From Halieaceae bacterium UBA4438 (GTDB lineage Bacteria; Pseudomonadota; Gammaproteobacteria; Pseudomonadales; Halieaceae), in NCBI GenBank assembly GCA_002390485.1, contig DGPO01000104.1, positions 30,687 through 37,585 of the forward strand: a DNA stretch of 6,899 nucleotides. Reading direction: 5' to 3'. The position numbers and the translations under genes are program-made. Within the stretch, counting starts at the first letter, position 1. The number at the start of each line of letters is the position of its first letter. The notes under the pieces are model-generated. The model was not told where the DNA came from, did not search any database, and saw only the letters and a program-made list of their open reading frames with translations. Shown piece by piece: positions 1-6,246 of the stretch.

Positions 1-155
1 GTTATTCATGATGATGACTCTAATTATTAGACGCTCAGTTAAAGCAGAAACTAACGGCCGGAGCAACACTATCAGTCCGCCTGTTTTTGTCAGACTCTGC
101 TACATTTGACAGGGTTAGTGCCAATTTAAAGCGACAAGACCCAAAGGGGGATTTC
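1..155. other. Leader region upstream of the monooxygenase, no supported gene
   Basis: No complete gene is evident. In the first frame bases 1-30 read as nine codons ending in a TAG, so this could be the tail of an upstream plus-strand gene. Equally, bases 9-1 on the minus strand read ATG AAT AAC and could be the start of a divergent gene. Neither can be decided from the sequence. A perfect TTGACA hexamer lies at 106-111, but no good -10 hexamer sits at the normal 16-18 base spacing; the AT-rich stretch at 123-130 is too close. I therefore do not call a promoter. Confidence 0.4.
143..150 (+). promoter_or_regulatory. Ribosome binding site fixing the monooxygenase start
   Basis: The purine run AAAGGGGG ends five bases before the ATG at 156. 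The same frame is open upstream to a TTG at 87, which has no Shine-Dalgarno-like sequence ahead of it. This supports the ATG at 156 as the real start. Confidence 0.7.
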
Positions 156-2042
156 ATGCCGGCCACAGCGTTCAATGAACTGAGCTTCGATCCCGACGCG
201 TTACGCGAAAAGTACCGAGAGGAGCGAGACAAGCGGATTCGCTCAGATGGAAATGATCAGTACACCGGCGTAACCGGAGATTTCTCTCGCTATGTTGATG
301 ACCCGTACGTTGATCCCGGCTTTGCGCGCAGTGCTGTGGAGTGCACCGTTGAGGTGCTTATTATTGGCGGGGGTTTTGGCGGTATGTTGGCCGCCGCACG
401 GCTCCGCGATCAGGGTATTAACGACTTAATGATTGTCGAAAAAGGGGGGGGCTTTGGCGGTACTTGGTATTGGAACCGCTATCCCGGTGCATCCTGTGAT
501 ATTGAGTCGTTGGTCTATTTACCGTTACTTGAAGAGACCGGTTTTATCCCCAAACAGAAGTACACCAATGCCAGCGAAACATTGGAGTACTGTCAGGTCA
601 TTGCTGATCAGTACCAACTCCACGACATCGCCCTAATGCAGACGCAGATTTTAGCGACTGACTGGGATGAGGCAGAGGGGCTGTGGACGGCTCGGACTAA
701 CCGAGACGACGTCATAAAGGCGCGTTATGTCATCCACTCAAACGGACCGCTAAACCGACCCAAGTTGCCGGGTATTGCGGGAATAGATCGTTACAAAGGA
801 CATACGTTTCATACCAGTCGCTGGGATTACGATTACACCGGCGGCGATACTTTTGGCGGTCTTGATAAGCTTGCAGACAAGCGCGTGGCGGTTATTGGTA
901 CAGGGGCGACGGCCGTACAGTGCGTACCGCACCTCGCCGCAGGTGCCAAAGCGCTCTACGTGTTCCAGCGCACACCCTCATCAATCGATGTTCGTAACAA
1001 CACCGAGTTGGATCCGACATGGGTGCAAGCACAGTCTCCCGGTTGGCACCAAAAACGTCGCACCAACTTCGAGTCGATTCTTGCCGGGATGCCCGTCAAA
1101 AAAGACTTAGTCCGTGACGGCTGGACCGAAGCGTTTCGCGATATTTTCGGTGAATTACGGCACTTTCAGCCTTCAAAAGGGCGTTTGGCGCTTTGGGCCA
1201 TGACCTGGCTCGTTACTGGCGCCCGCAAGGAGCGGGGGCTCAAGCAGTACCTCACAGACAAAGCCATGGTGCACATGGGTCTTCAAGAAAAAATGGAGAT
1301 GGCCGATTTTGCCAAAATGGAAAAAGTTCGAGCGCGAGCCGACAGTCTTGTCGAGAACGCCGAGACTGCTGAGTCCCTCAAGCCCTATTACCGTCAATTT
1401 TGTAAACGCCCGTGTTTTCACGATGAGTATTTGCAGTCGTTCAATAGACCTAATGTGACCTTGGTGGACACAGAGGGGGGCGGTGTTGACGCTTTTACTG
1501 AGACCGGTCTGACGGTTAACGGAATCGAGTACGACGTCGACTGTGTGGTGTTTGCAACAGGCTTTGAAGTCGGGACCGACTACTCTCAACGCGCCGGTTA
1601 CTCCATTACGGGTGTCGATGGTCTGACTATTTCTAAGAAGTGGGCGGACGGTATGGCAACGTTTCATGGACTGCACGCCCGAGGCTTTCCCAATGCCTTT
1701 TTCTTTGGTCCTCAGCAGTCAGGTTTTACCGCCACATACACCTTTGCACTTGATGAAAACGCAATGCAAACCGCCTACATTTTAAGCGAGCTGCAAAAGC
1801 GGGGTGCCACTCGCGTGGATGCGTCCGAGAAGGCCGAGGCGCTTTGGATTAACACCATTAAGCGGGTAGCGCGACAAACCGAAGAGTTCCAAAAATCATG
1901 CACACCGGGTTACTACAACAATGAAGGTCATGTTGAGTTTGAGTCCCAAAACACGTTTTATGGCGGCGGCCCTATCGAGTTTTTTAATCTCATGGCGAAG
2001 TGGCGAAAGGCAGGCGATATGAAGGGCCTCGAAATCAAATAG
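156..2042 (+). CDS. Type I Baeyer-Villiger flavin monooxygenase (NAD(P)/FAD-dependent)
   Basis: This 628-residue cytoplasmic enzyme is predicted to insert one oxygen atom from O2 next to a ketone carbonyl, giving an ester or lactone, using FAD and NADPH. Seen directly: a first Rossmann motif GGGFGG (about residues 71-76); the GGTWYWNRYPG block (101-111); the family fingerprint FxGxxxHxxxW(P/D) as YKGHTFHTSRWD (213-224), with Tyr in place of the leading Phe; a second nucleotide motif GTGATA (248-253), for NADPH by family knowledge; and an ATGFE block (467-471). The roughly 65 residues before the first Rossmann motif and the total length put it with the larger members of the family rather than the 540-residue cyclohexanone monooxygenase type. 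There is no signal peptide. The ATG at 156 is chosen over TTG 87 because it has a strong Shine-Dalgarno sequence. It precedes an acyl-CoA carboxylase gene pair on the same strand. The substrate cannot be read from sequence; an N-hydroxylating or plain FMO activity is unlikely given the fingerprint. Confidence 0.9.
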   Translation: MPATAFNELSFDPDALREKYREERDKRIRSDGNDQYTGVTGDFSRYVDDPYVDPGFARSAVECTVEVLIIGGGFGGMLAAARLRDQGINDLMIVEKGGGFGGTWYWNRYPGASCDIESLVYLPLLEETGFIPKQKYTNASETLEYCQVIADQYQLHDIALMQTQILATDWDEAEGLWTARTNRDDVIKARYVIHSNGPLNRPKLPGIAGIDRYKGHTFHTSRWDYDYTGGDTFGGLDKLADKRVAVIGTGATAVQCVPHLAAGAKALYVFQRTPSSIDVRNNTELDPTWVQAQSPGWHQKRRTNFESILAGMPVKKDLVRDGWTEAFRDIFGELRHFQPSKGRLALWAMTWLVTGARKERGLKQYLTDKAMVHMGLQEKMEMADFAKMEKVRARADSLVENAETAESLKPYYRQFCKRPCFHDEYLQSFNRPNVTLVDTEGGGVDAFTETGLTVNGIEYDVDCVVFATGFEVGTDYSQRAGYSITGVDGLTISKKWADGMATFHGLHARGFPNAFFFGPQQSGFTATYTFALDENAMQTAYILSELQKRGATRVDASEKAEALWINTIKRVARQTEEFQKSCTPGYYNNEGHVEFESQNTFYGGGPIEFFNLMAKWRKAGDMKGLEIK

Positions 2043-2210
2043 TCTTGCTGTGACAGTTGTCCTGTGAGCCCAGTGTCCGCTTGAACTTGTCAGTAATAAG
2101 GGGGGCGGTCACCTCTGTTGAGTTCGTGCGCGCAACGATGAAAGACACCGTTGGAGTACCGGGTGTCTGTGACATGAGGTCTTGGGATAAGCTGTCGTGG
2201 AATGTGTCTG

Positions 2211-2223
2211 ATAAGGACAAACA
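2211..2223 (+). promoter_or_regulatory. Ribosome binding site of the carboxyltransferase gene
   Basis: AAGGA at 2213-2217 sits six bases before the ATG at 2224. It agrees with the start expected from the protein family. It also lies within the last codons of a possible 29-codon reading frame (2138-2227) that would overlap this ATG. Confidence 0.6.
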
Positions 2224-3777
2224 ATGAGCTGGAAACCTGAAGTTGACGAGATAGAACGCCGCCGAGCATTGGCTCTGGGTCAGGGTGGTGAAGCGGCGGT
2301 TGCCAAGCAACACAGTCAAAACCGATTGACCCTGCGAGAGCGTGTCGATCACCTTTTGGATGCCGGTTCGTTCGAAGAGCTTGGCCCTGTCGCGGGCACA
2401 CCTGTTCACAACGAAGCAGGCGATCTCGTCAGTTACGATCCCGCTAATTTTATTTTGGGGTTTGGGAAAGTCGCGGGTCGGCGGATTATTGTTGGCGGCG
2501 AAGATTTTACGATGCGCGGTGGCTCGCCATCGGCTGCGGGACTGAGAAAGAGCGTTTACGCCGAGGACCTGGCCGTTCAATACAAGATACCGTTGGTCCG
2601 CCTCCATGAGGGCGCCGGTGGTAGTGTTGGGGGGACGGGTGGCAAAGGTGCAAGTCTTCCAGGACCGGTGAACGCGCCTTCGCGTTTTCGCTCCGTGGCG
2701 CAAGCGATGGCCACGGTGCCGGTCGCCACAGCCGCAATGGGTGCCGTAGCCGGTTTACCTGCCGGTCGCTTAGTGGCATCGCACTTTTCGGTGATGTCGA
2801 AAAGCACCGCACAAATCATCACAGCAGGCCCAGCCGTTGTTGAGCGGGCCATGGGTGAAAAAAAGACCAAGGACGAGTTAGGTGGTTGGAAAGTGCACAC
2901 CAAGAACGGCACTGTCGATAACGGTGCTGAGGACGAAGTGGCGTGTATCGATGAGATAAAACGTTTCCTGTCCTACATGCCCGACAACATTAATCAGTTA
3001 GCACCCGTTCTGGCATGCGATGACCCGATCAATCGGTGTGATGCGTCGCTGCTTGACGTCGTACCTCGGGATCGCCGCGTCGCTTTTGAAATGCGCGCTG
3101 TCGTCAAAGCAGTATTTGATAAAGACAGCTTTTTTGAGATGGGAAAGGGCTATGGCCGCTCGCAGATTACGGGTTTAGCCCGACTTAACGGTCAAACTGT
3201 GGGTGTTTGGGGTAACGACTGCAAGTTTCTTGCCGGCTCCATGACCGCCGACGGTGCACACAAAGCGCGTCGATTCATGGAGCTTTGTGAGGCGTTTACG
3301 CTGCCCATCATCACTCTGGTCGATGAGCCGGGGTTTATGATTGGGAGTCAAGCAGAGAAGGAGGCGACCATAAGACATGGGACCTCAGCCGTGCTCACAG
3401 CAGCGATGACCACGGTGCCGTGGGCGGCCGTTATGGTTCGCCGGTCGTTCGGGGTGGCGCAGGCGGCACACTACGGGCCAGAGGCGTATGTGCTGGCATG
3501 GCCTTCAGCCGAAAGTGGTCCTTTGCCTGTTGAGGGGGGTGTTGCGGTGGCCTTTCGACGCGAAATCGAGGCGGCGCCCGACCCTGACGCCAAGCGACGC
3601 GAGTTAGAGGAGATGCTGGCGGCTAAACAGTCTCCGTTCCCACGTGCCGAGGCGCTGTCGGTGCACGACCTGATTGATCCGCGTGAGACGCGGCCTGAAC
3701 TCTGCAAATGGTTGGCGCGTGTCCAGCCCTTGCTACCTGATTTACTGGGCCCATCGGCCTTCGCCATTAGACCTTGA
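2224..3777 (+). CDS. Acyl-CoA carboxylase carboxyltransferase (beta) subunit, PccB/AccD-like
   Basis: A 517-residue cytoplasmic protein predicted to move the carboxyl group from carboxybiotin to an acyl-CoA. It has the two crotonase-like halves of the carboxyltransferase family. The N-terminal half has RVDHLLDAGSFEELG (about 40-54), the GKVAGRRIIVGGEDFTMRGG segment (81-100) and a glycine-rich HEGAGGSVGG loop (128-137). The C-terminal half starts near DVVPRDRR (278-285) and has DEPGF (367-371), RHGTSAV (384-390) and RRSFGVAQAAH (406-416). Length matches propionyl- or methylcrotonyl-CoA carboxylase beta subunits. The usual oxyanion loops (NDSGGARIQEG and YGGAY in well-known PccB proteins) are replaced by HEGAGGSVGG and FGVAQ, so it belongs to a divergent branch and its acyl-CoA cannot be assigned. 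The biotin carrier gene follows with an 17-base gap, making a functional pair; no biotin carboxylase is in the window. The start has a good Shine-Dalgarno sequence. Confidence 0.9.
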   Translation: MSWKPEVDEIERRRALALGQGGEAAVAKQHSQNRLTLRERVDHLLDAGSFEELGPVAGTPVHNEAGDLVSYDPANFILGFGKVAGRRIIVGGEDFTMRGGSPSAAGLRKSVYAEDLAVQYKIPLVRLHEGAGGSVGGTGGKGASLPGPVNAPSRFRSVAQAMATVPVATAAMGAVAGLPAGRLVASHFSVMSKSTAQIITAGPAVVERAMGEKKTKDELGGWKVHTKNGTVDNGAEDEVACIDEIKRFLSYMPDNINQLAPVLACDDPINRCDASLLDVVPRDRRVAFEMRAVVKAVFDKDSFFEMGKGYGRSQITGLARLNGQTVGVWGNDCKFLAGSMTADGAHKARRFMELCEAFTLPIITLVDEPGFMIGSQAEKEATIRHGTSAVLTAAMTTVPWAAVMVRRSFGVAQAAHYGPEAYVLAWPSAESGPLPVEGGVAVAFRREIEAAPDPDAKRRELEEMLAAKQSPFPRAEALSVHDLIDPRETRPELCKWLARVQPLLPDLLGPSAFAIRP

Positions 3778-3781
3778 GACT

Positions 3782-3787
3782 GGGAGA
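3782..3787 (+). promoter_or_regulatory. Ribosome binding site fixing the biotin carrier start
   Basis: GGGAGA lies seven bases before the ATG at 3795. The frame also contains a TTG at 3774, overlapping the TGA of the carboxyltransferase gene, and a GTG at 3792. The ATG has the best spaced Shine-Dalgarno sequence and gives the usual 70-residue length for this carrier type. Confidence 0.65.
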
Positions 3788-3794
3788 TACGGTG

Positions 3795-4007
3795 ATGACA
3801 AAGATCGAACTCGAAACGGGTGGTTCTGTCTGGAAGCTTCTGGTCGCAGAGGGCGACGCTATCGAGGAAGGGCAGACCTTATTTATTCTCGAGGTCATGA
3901 AGATGGAGGTGCCTTACGAGGCACCTCATTCTGGAACCGTTACCGCCGTGCACATTGCGGAAGGAGACTCGGTAGCAGAGGACGATGTCGCTCTCGAAAT
4001 TGGTTAG
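3795..4007 (+). CDS. Biotin carboxyl carrier protein (biotinyl-domain protein)
   Basis: A 70-residue protein that is almost entirely one biotinyl domain. The attachment motif EVMKMEV is at residues 33-39, with Lys36 as the predicted biotinylated residue. The flanking sequence is typical: VAEGDAIEEGQ (17-27) before it, and EAPHSGTV (42-49) plus AEGDSVAEDD (55-64) after it. It should shuttle carboxybiotin from a biotin carboxylase to the carboxyltransferase encoded directly upstream; the 17-base gap suggests translational coupling. A lipoyl domain is less likely because those carry DKA or similar in place of the MKM triplet. Free-standing carriers of about 70 residues are known in acyl-CoA carboxylases, and also in decarboxylases and transcarboxylases, so the partner enzyme type is not settled. 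A strong inverted repeat overlaps codons 38-45. The stop codon is one base away from the stop of the convergent GH3 gene. Confidence 0.92.
   Translation: MTKIELETGGSVWKLLVAEGDAIEEGQTLFILEVMKMEVPYEAPHSGTVTAVHIAEGDSVAEDDVALEIG
3906..3927 (+). repeat. Perfect 9-bp inverted repeat (hairpin) inside the biotin carrier gene
   Basis: Arms GAGGTGCCT (3906-3914) and AGGCACCTC (3919-3927) are perfectly complementary and enclose the four-base loop TACG. In plus-strand RNA this gives a UACG tetraloop, a UNCG type known for stability, although its closing pair is U-A rather than the favoured C-G. No T-run follows on either strand, so it is not a standard intrinsic terminator. It overlaps the conserved MEVPYEAP codons, and part of the symmetry comes from the similar EVP and EAP codons. 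Confidence 0.6.
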
Positions 4008-4008
4008 G

Positions 4009-5949
4009 CTATTCCTCGTAGGCCAGACCCCAGCCATACGGAAACAGCGGGTTGGCGGTATCATCAGGCACATCTTCCAGCTGGGCTGCTACTTCAGCCA
4101 TCGACGACGGCAGTTCAAACGGTAGCTTGCCCACCGGATTGTGTCTGCCGAAGACAACATCCAGCATGGCTTCATCTGATACTCCAAAGGTTCCTACCAG
4201 CGCGCCACTCATGCCCTTAAGCTCGGTCAGGACCGCGGGCCGGTTGAGGTCAACCAAGGTCACCAGCTGACTGACATCGCTATAGGACGCGGCCTTGGCG
4301 AGAATTTCATCGCTAAACGCAAGATTGGTGTCGGGAAAGCGTGTGGCCATCATCTGATCGAAGGTGCTGTCGGTACCGGCCGGTTGGTTGCCATTAAAGA
4401 CGGTGTTGAGGAATAGCAGTACCACGTCGGCCTGCTCGGGTGTATCGACGACCGTTCCGTATTGGGCTGCGACACTGGGCTTTAGGCCATCGACGAAGAT
4501 CCGTGTCTCAGTGGATAACGGTAGTGCGCTACTCCCGTTGTCGAGCAAGACCACAGCGTTTCGCTGCGCTGTCATGCCGAGCGCGACGTGCTGTGGCAGG
4601 TTGACTGCTTCTTTAACTGCGGTTTCATCGACGAACGGCTCCTCGAAAAGCCCAAGGTCGAACTTGTTTTTCAAAATCCTGCGCACTGACTCATCGATGC
4701 GTGCTTCGCTGATAACGCCTTGATTCACTAAATCCACGATGTATTCAGGCTCGCTCTCCCCACCGTACTGATCGACGCCAGCCTCGATCGATTTTAAATA
4801 ACGTTCTTCCACGGTCAGTGGCTCAACACCCCATATGCGACCCGTAATGACGCCCCAGTCGGTACAGACGACGCCCTCAAAGCCGAGCTGATCGCGCAGG
4901 AGGTCGGTTAAAATATAGCGGTTGAATGCCATAGCGACGTCCTCATCGGTTTGTCCCGTTGGAATGCCGTAATAGGGCATAACGACCCGCATGTCGTTCT
5001 CAATAGCGGCGATAAAGGGAGCGAGGTGATAGTCAAAGTTGTTACCCGGATAGACCTGACTCTCGCCCGATTTGAGGTGTGGGTCTAGACCATCTAACTG
5101 AGGCCCGCCACCTGGGAAGTGTTTGACCATGGTCATGACGCTTTGATTGCTCAGGCGATCTCCCTGAAAGCCCTTCATGTAGGCCACGGTCATTTCAGCT
5201 GACAGTTCTGCATTTGAGCCAAAGGTGCCAAAGTTTCTCGCCCAGCGGGGTTCAGTCGCCATATCGCTCATGGGGTGAAGCGCTGTGGTGAAACCCATGG
5301 CGCGGTATTCAGCGGCCGCAATGTCCCCAAAAGTCTCCAGCATGCTGGCATCTCGACCCGCTGCGAACCCCAGTTGAGAGGGCCATTTTGAAACGCCGTC
5401 TAATGTGAACGAGGCGATCCCGCCGCCCCTCGGGACTTCGTGAACCGGGTCGCTACTGATAGAGAGCGGAATGCCGAGACGCGTCCTTTCCGCAATTTGC
5501 TGCAATTCGTTGAGTCGCTTGGCAATGTTTTCAGGGCTGGCACCGCCATAAAAATTAAAGTGAGTCAGTGATTTGTGTGTGATGAGTTCCTCGATGGCCG
5601 TACCCGCATTCATCGCTTCAAGAAAGACTCGGAACAGAGGGTCGGGTTCAATCAGCACGGGCGGGTGAAACATTTGACCGACTTTTTCGTCGAGGGTCAT
5701 TTGACTCAGGAGATCCTCTACCCGATCGGCCGTAGCGATGCGGTAGTCCTCATAGGGATCAAGAGAGCCGTCGCGGTTTAAGTCGCGGAAATCTTCTCCG
5801 TCCACATTAATGGGTGTGGCGATCGATGATTGGGCAAACGACGCCTTCATCTTGCTGATGGGCTTTAAGAAAAGGTTCGCCGCGTAGAGTGCTGCAACAA
5901 CGACAGCGATAATCAAAACGCCAACCACGAGCTTAATTATTGTTTTCAT
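4009..5949 (-). CDS. Glycoside hydrolase family 3 protein, membrane-anchored or exported
   Basis: A 646-residue protein predicted to cleave terminal beta-linked sugars outside the cytoplasm. A hydrophobic segment (about residues 5-27) after a short Lys-containing start acts as a signal peptide or an uncleaved anchor; there is no lipobox cysteine. Residues 56-67, DLNRDGSLDPYE, fit an EF-hand-like calcium loop (D, N, D, S, D, E at positions 1, 3, 5, 7, 9, 12). The GH3 barrel follows from about 75, with LSQMTLDEKVGQM (81-93), KHFPGGG (276-282) and the nucleophile segment VVCTDWG (360-366), Asp364 being the predicted nucleophile. The second, sandwich domain runs from about 455 to the C-terminus, with PVGKLPFELP (605-614) and FPYGWGLAY (636-644). 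There is no room for a fibronectin III domain. No glutamate occurs at residues 506-547, where the acid/base would often lie, so the mechanism and sugar are uncertain. The ribosome binding site is weak (AGGCG at 5958-5962). It is divergent from the transporter gene and convergent with the carrier gene. Confidence 0.88.
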   Translation of the reverse strand: MKTIIKLVVGVLIIAVVVAALYAANLFLKPISKMKASFAQSSIATPINVDGEDFRDLNRDGSLDPYEDYRIATADRVEDLLSQMTLDEKVGQMFHPPVLIEPDPLFRVFLEAMNAGTAIEELITHKSLTHFNFYGGASPENIAKRLNELQQIAERTRLGIPLSISSDPVHEVPRGGGIASFTLDGVSKWPSQLGFAAGRDASMLETFGDIAAAEYRAMGFTTALHPMSDMATEPRWARNFGTFGSNAELSAEMTVAYMKGFQGDRLSNQSVMTMVKHFPGGGPQLDGLDPHLKSGESQVYPGNNFDYHLAPFIAAIENDMRVVMPYYGIPTGQTDEDVAMAFNRYILTDLLRDQLGFEGVVCTDWGVITGRIWGVEPLTVEERYLKSIEAGVDQYGGESEPEYIVDLVNQGVISEARIDESVRRILKNKFDLGLFEEPFVDETAVKEAVNLPQHVALGMTAQRNAVVLLDNGSSALPLSTETRIFVDGLKPSVAAQYGTVVDTPEQADVVLLFLNTVFNGNQPAGTDSTFDQMMATRFPDTNLAFSDEILAKAASYSDVSQLVTLVDLNRPAVLTELKGMSGALVGTFGVSDEAMLDVVFGRHNPVGKLPFELPSSMAEVAAQLEDVPDDTANPLFPYGWGLAYEE

Positions 5950-6048
5950 AGGATGAGCGCCTGCCCCAGTCGGATGTATTCAGTCTTGACCTGTTTGGTT
6001 AAGGTAAAACGCATGGCCCCGAGCGTCCAATAAAAACAGAAGCGGGAT

Positions 6049-6077
6049 ACGTTACGACGCTGGCAGAGGGCTATCAA
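6049..6077 (-). promoter_or_regulatory. Possible sigma-70 promoter for the GH3 gene
   Basis: On the minus strand TTGATA (6077-6072) and TAACGT (6054-6049) are spaced by exactly 17 bases. The first matches five of six consensus positions. The second keeps the first two and the last base of TATAAT. It would give a leader of about 90 bases before the GH3 ATG. The -35 hexamer overlaps the first copy of the 13-bp repeat array. This is a weak prediction from hexamers only. Confidence 0.3.
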
Positions 6078-6125
6078 TAAGAGCCGTCAATAAGCGCCGT
6101 CAATAAGCGCCATCGATAAAAGGCG
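6074..6125. repeat. Tandem 13-bp repeat array, three good copies and one decayed
   Basis: The unit TCAATAAGCGCCG begins at 6074, 6087, 6100 and 6113. Copy 2 is the consensus, copies 1 and 3 each differ at one base, and copy 4 differs at four. The array lies in the divergent region between the GH3 and transporter genes, next to the candidate GH3 -35 hexamer. It could be a cluster of regulator sites or a product of replication slippage. The shared TC(A/G)ATAA core is kept in all four copies. Confidence 0.75.
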
Positions 6126-6210
6126 ACTCACCTTGGTGTGCGGATGGCGCGGCTGGTAATGAAAAGCGACGCAGGTACACTGCGCATGGACTTCAAATAA
6201 CACGTAGCGA

Positions 6211-6230
6211 GTTGAGTCACCCGACTCAGC
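6211..6230 (+). promoter_or_regulatory. Inverted repeat just ahead of the transporter ribosome binding site
   Basis: TGAGTC (6213-6218) and GACTCA (6223-6228) pair perfectly around the loop ACCC, and the stem extends to eight pairs with one G-T wobble at 6212/6229. It ends four bases before the GGGGAG ribosome binding site, so it could be an operator or a leader hairpin affecting translation. A further GACTCA lies at 6125-6130. No T-run follows, so it is not an intrinsic terminator. Confidence 0.4.
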
Positions 6231-6234
6231 GACT

Positions 6235-6240
6235 GGGGAG
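6235..6240 (+). promoter_or_regulatory. Ribosome binding site fixing the transporter start
   Basis: GGGGAG lies six bases before the ATG at 6247. It supports this start for an open reading frame that has no stop before the window end. Confidence 0.7.
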
Positions 6241-6246
6241 CACACC

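Noticed and set aside
106..131. TTGACA hexamer as a promoter for the monooxygenase
   Set aside because: The nearest AT-rich -10 candidates are only about 11-14 bases away, too close for a standard sigma-70 promoter.
1173..1676. 167-codon open frame antisense to the monooxygenase
   Set aside because: Fully inside a gene with clear family motifs; composition is low-complexity and unlike a real protein.
2127..2134. TGCGCGCA palindrome in the gap before the carboxyltransferase
   Set aside because: Only eight bases, no flanking symmetry; expected by chance in GC-rich DNA.
2035..2703. 222-codon open frame on the minus strand over the gap and the carboxyltransferase 5' part
   Set aside because: It lies mostly antisense to a well-supported gene, its sequence is rich in Arg/Ser/Thr with no recognisable domain, and it has no convincing ribosome binding site; a shadow of the real gene.
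3774..3794. TTG at 3774 as the biotin carrier start, overlapping the upstream TGA
   Set aside because: The ATG at 3795 has a well-placed GGGAGA and gives the normal length; the extra seven residues are not part of the domain.
3906..3927. Intrinsic terminator for the carrier or GH3 transcript
   Set aside because: The stem is strong but no T-run follows it on either strand.
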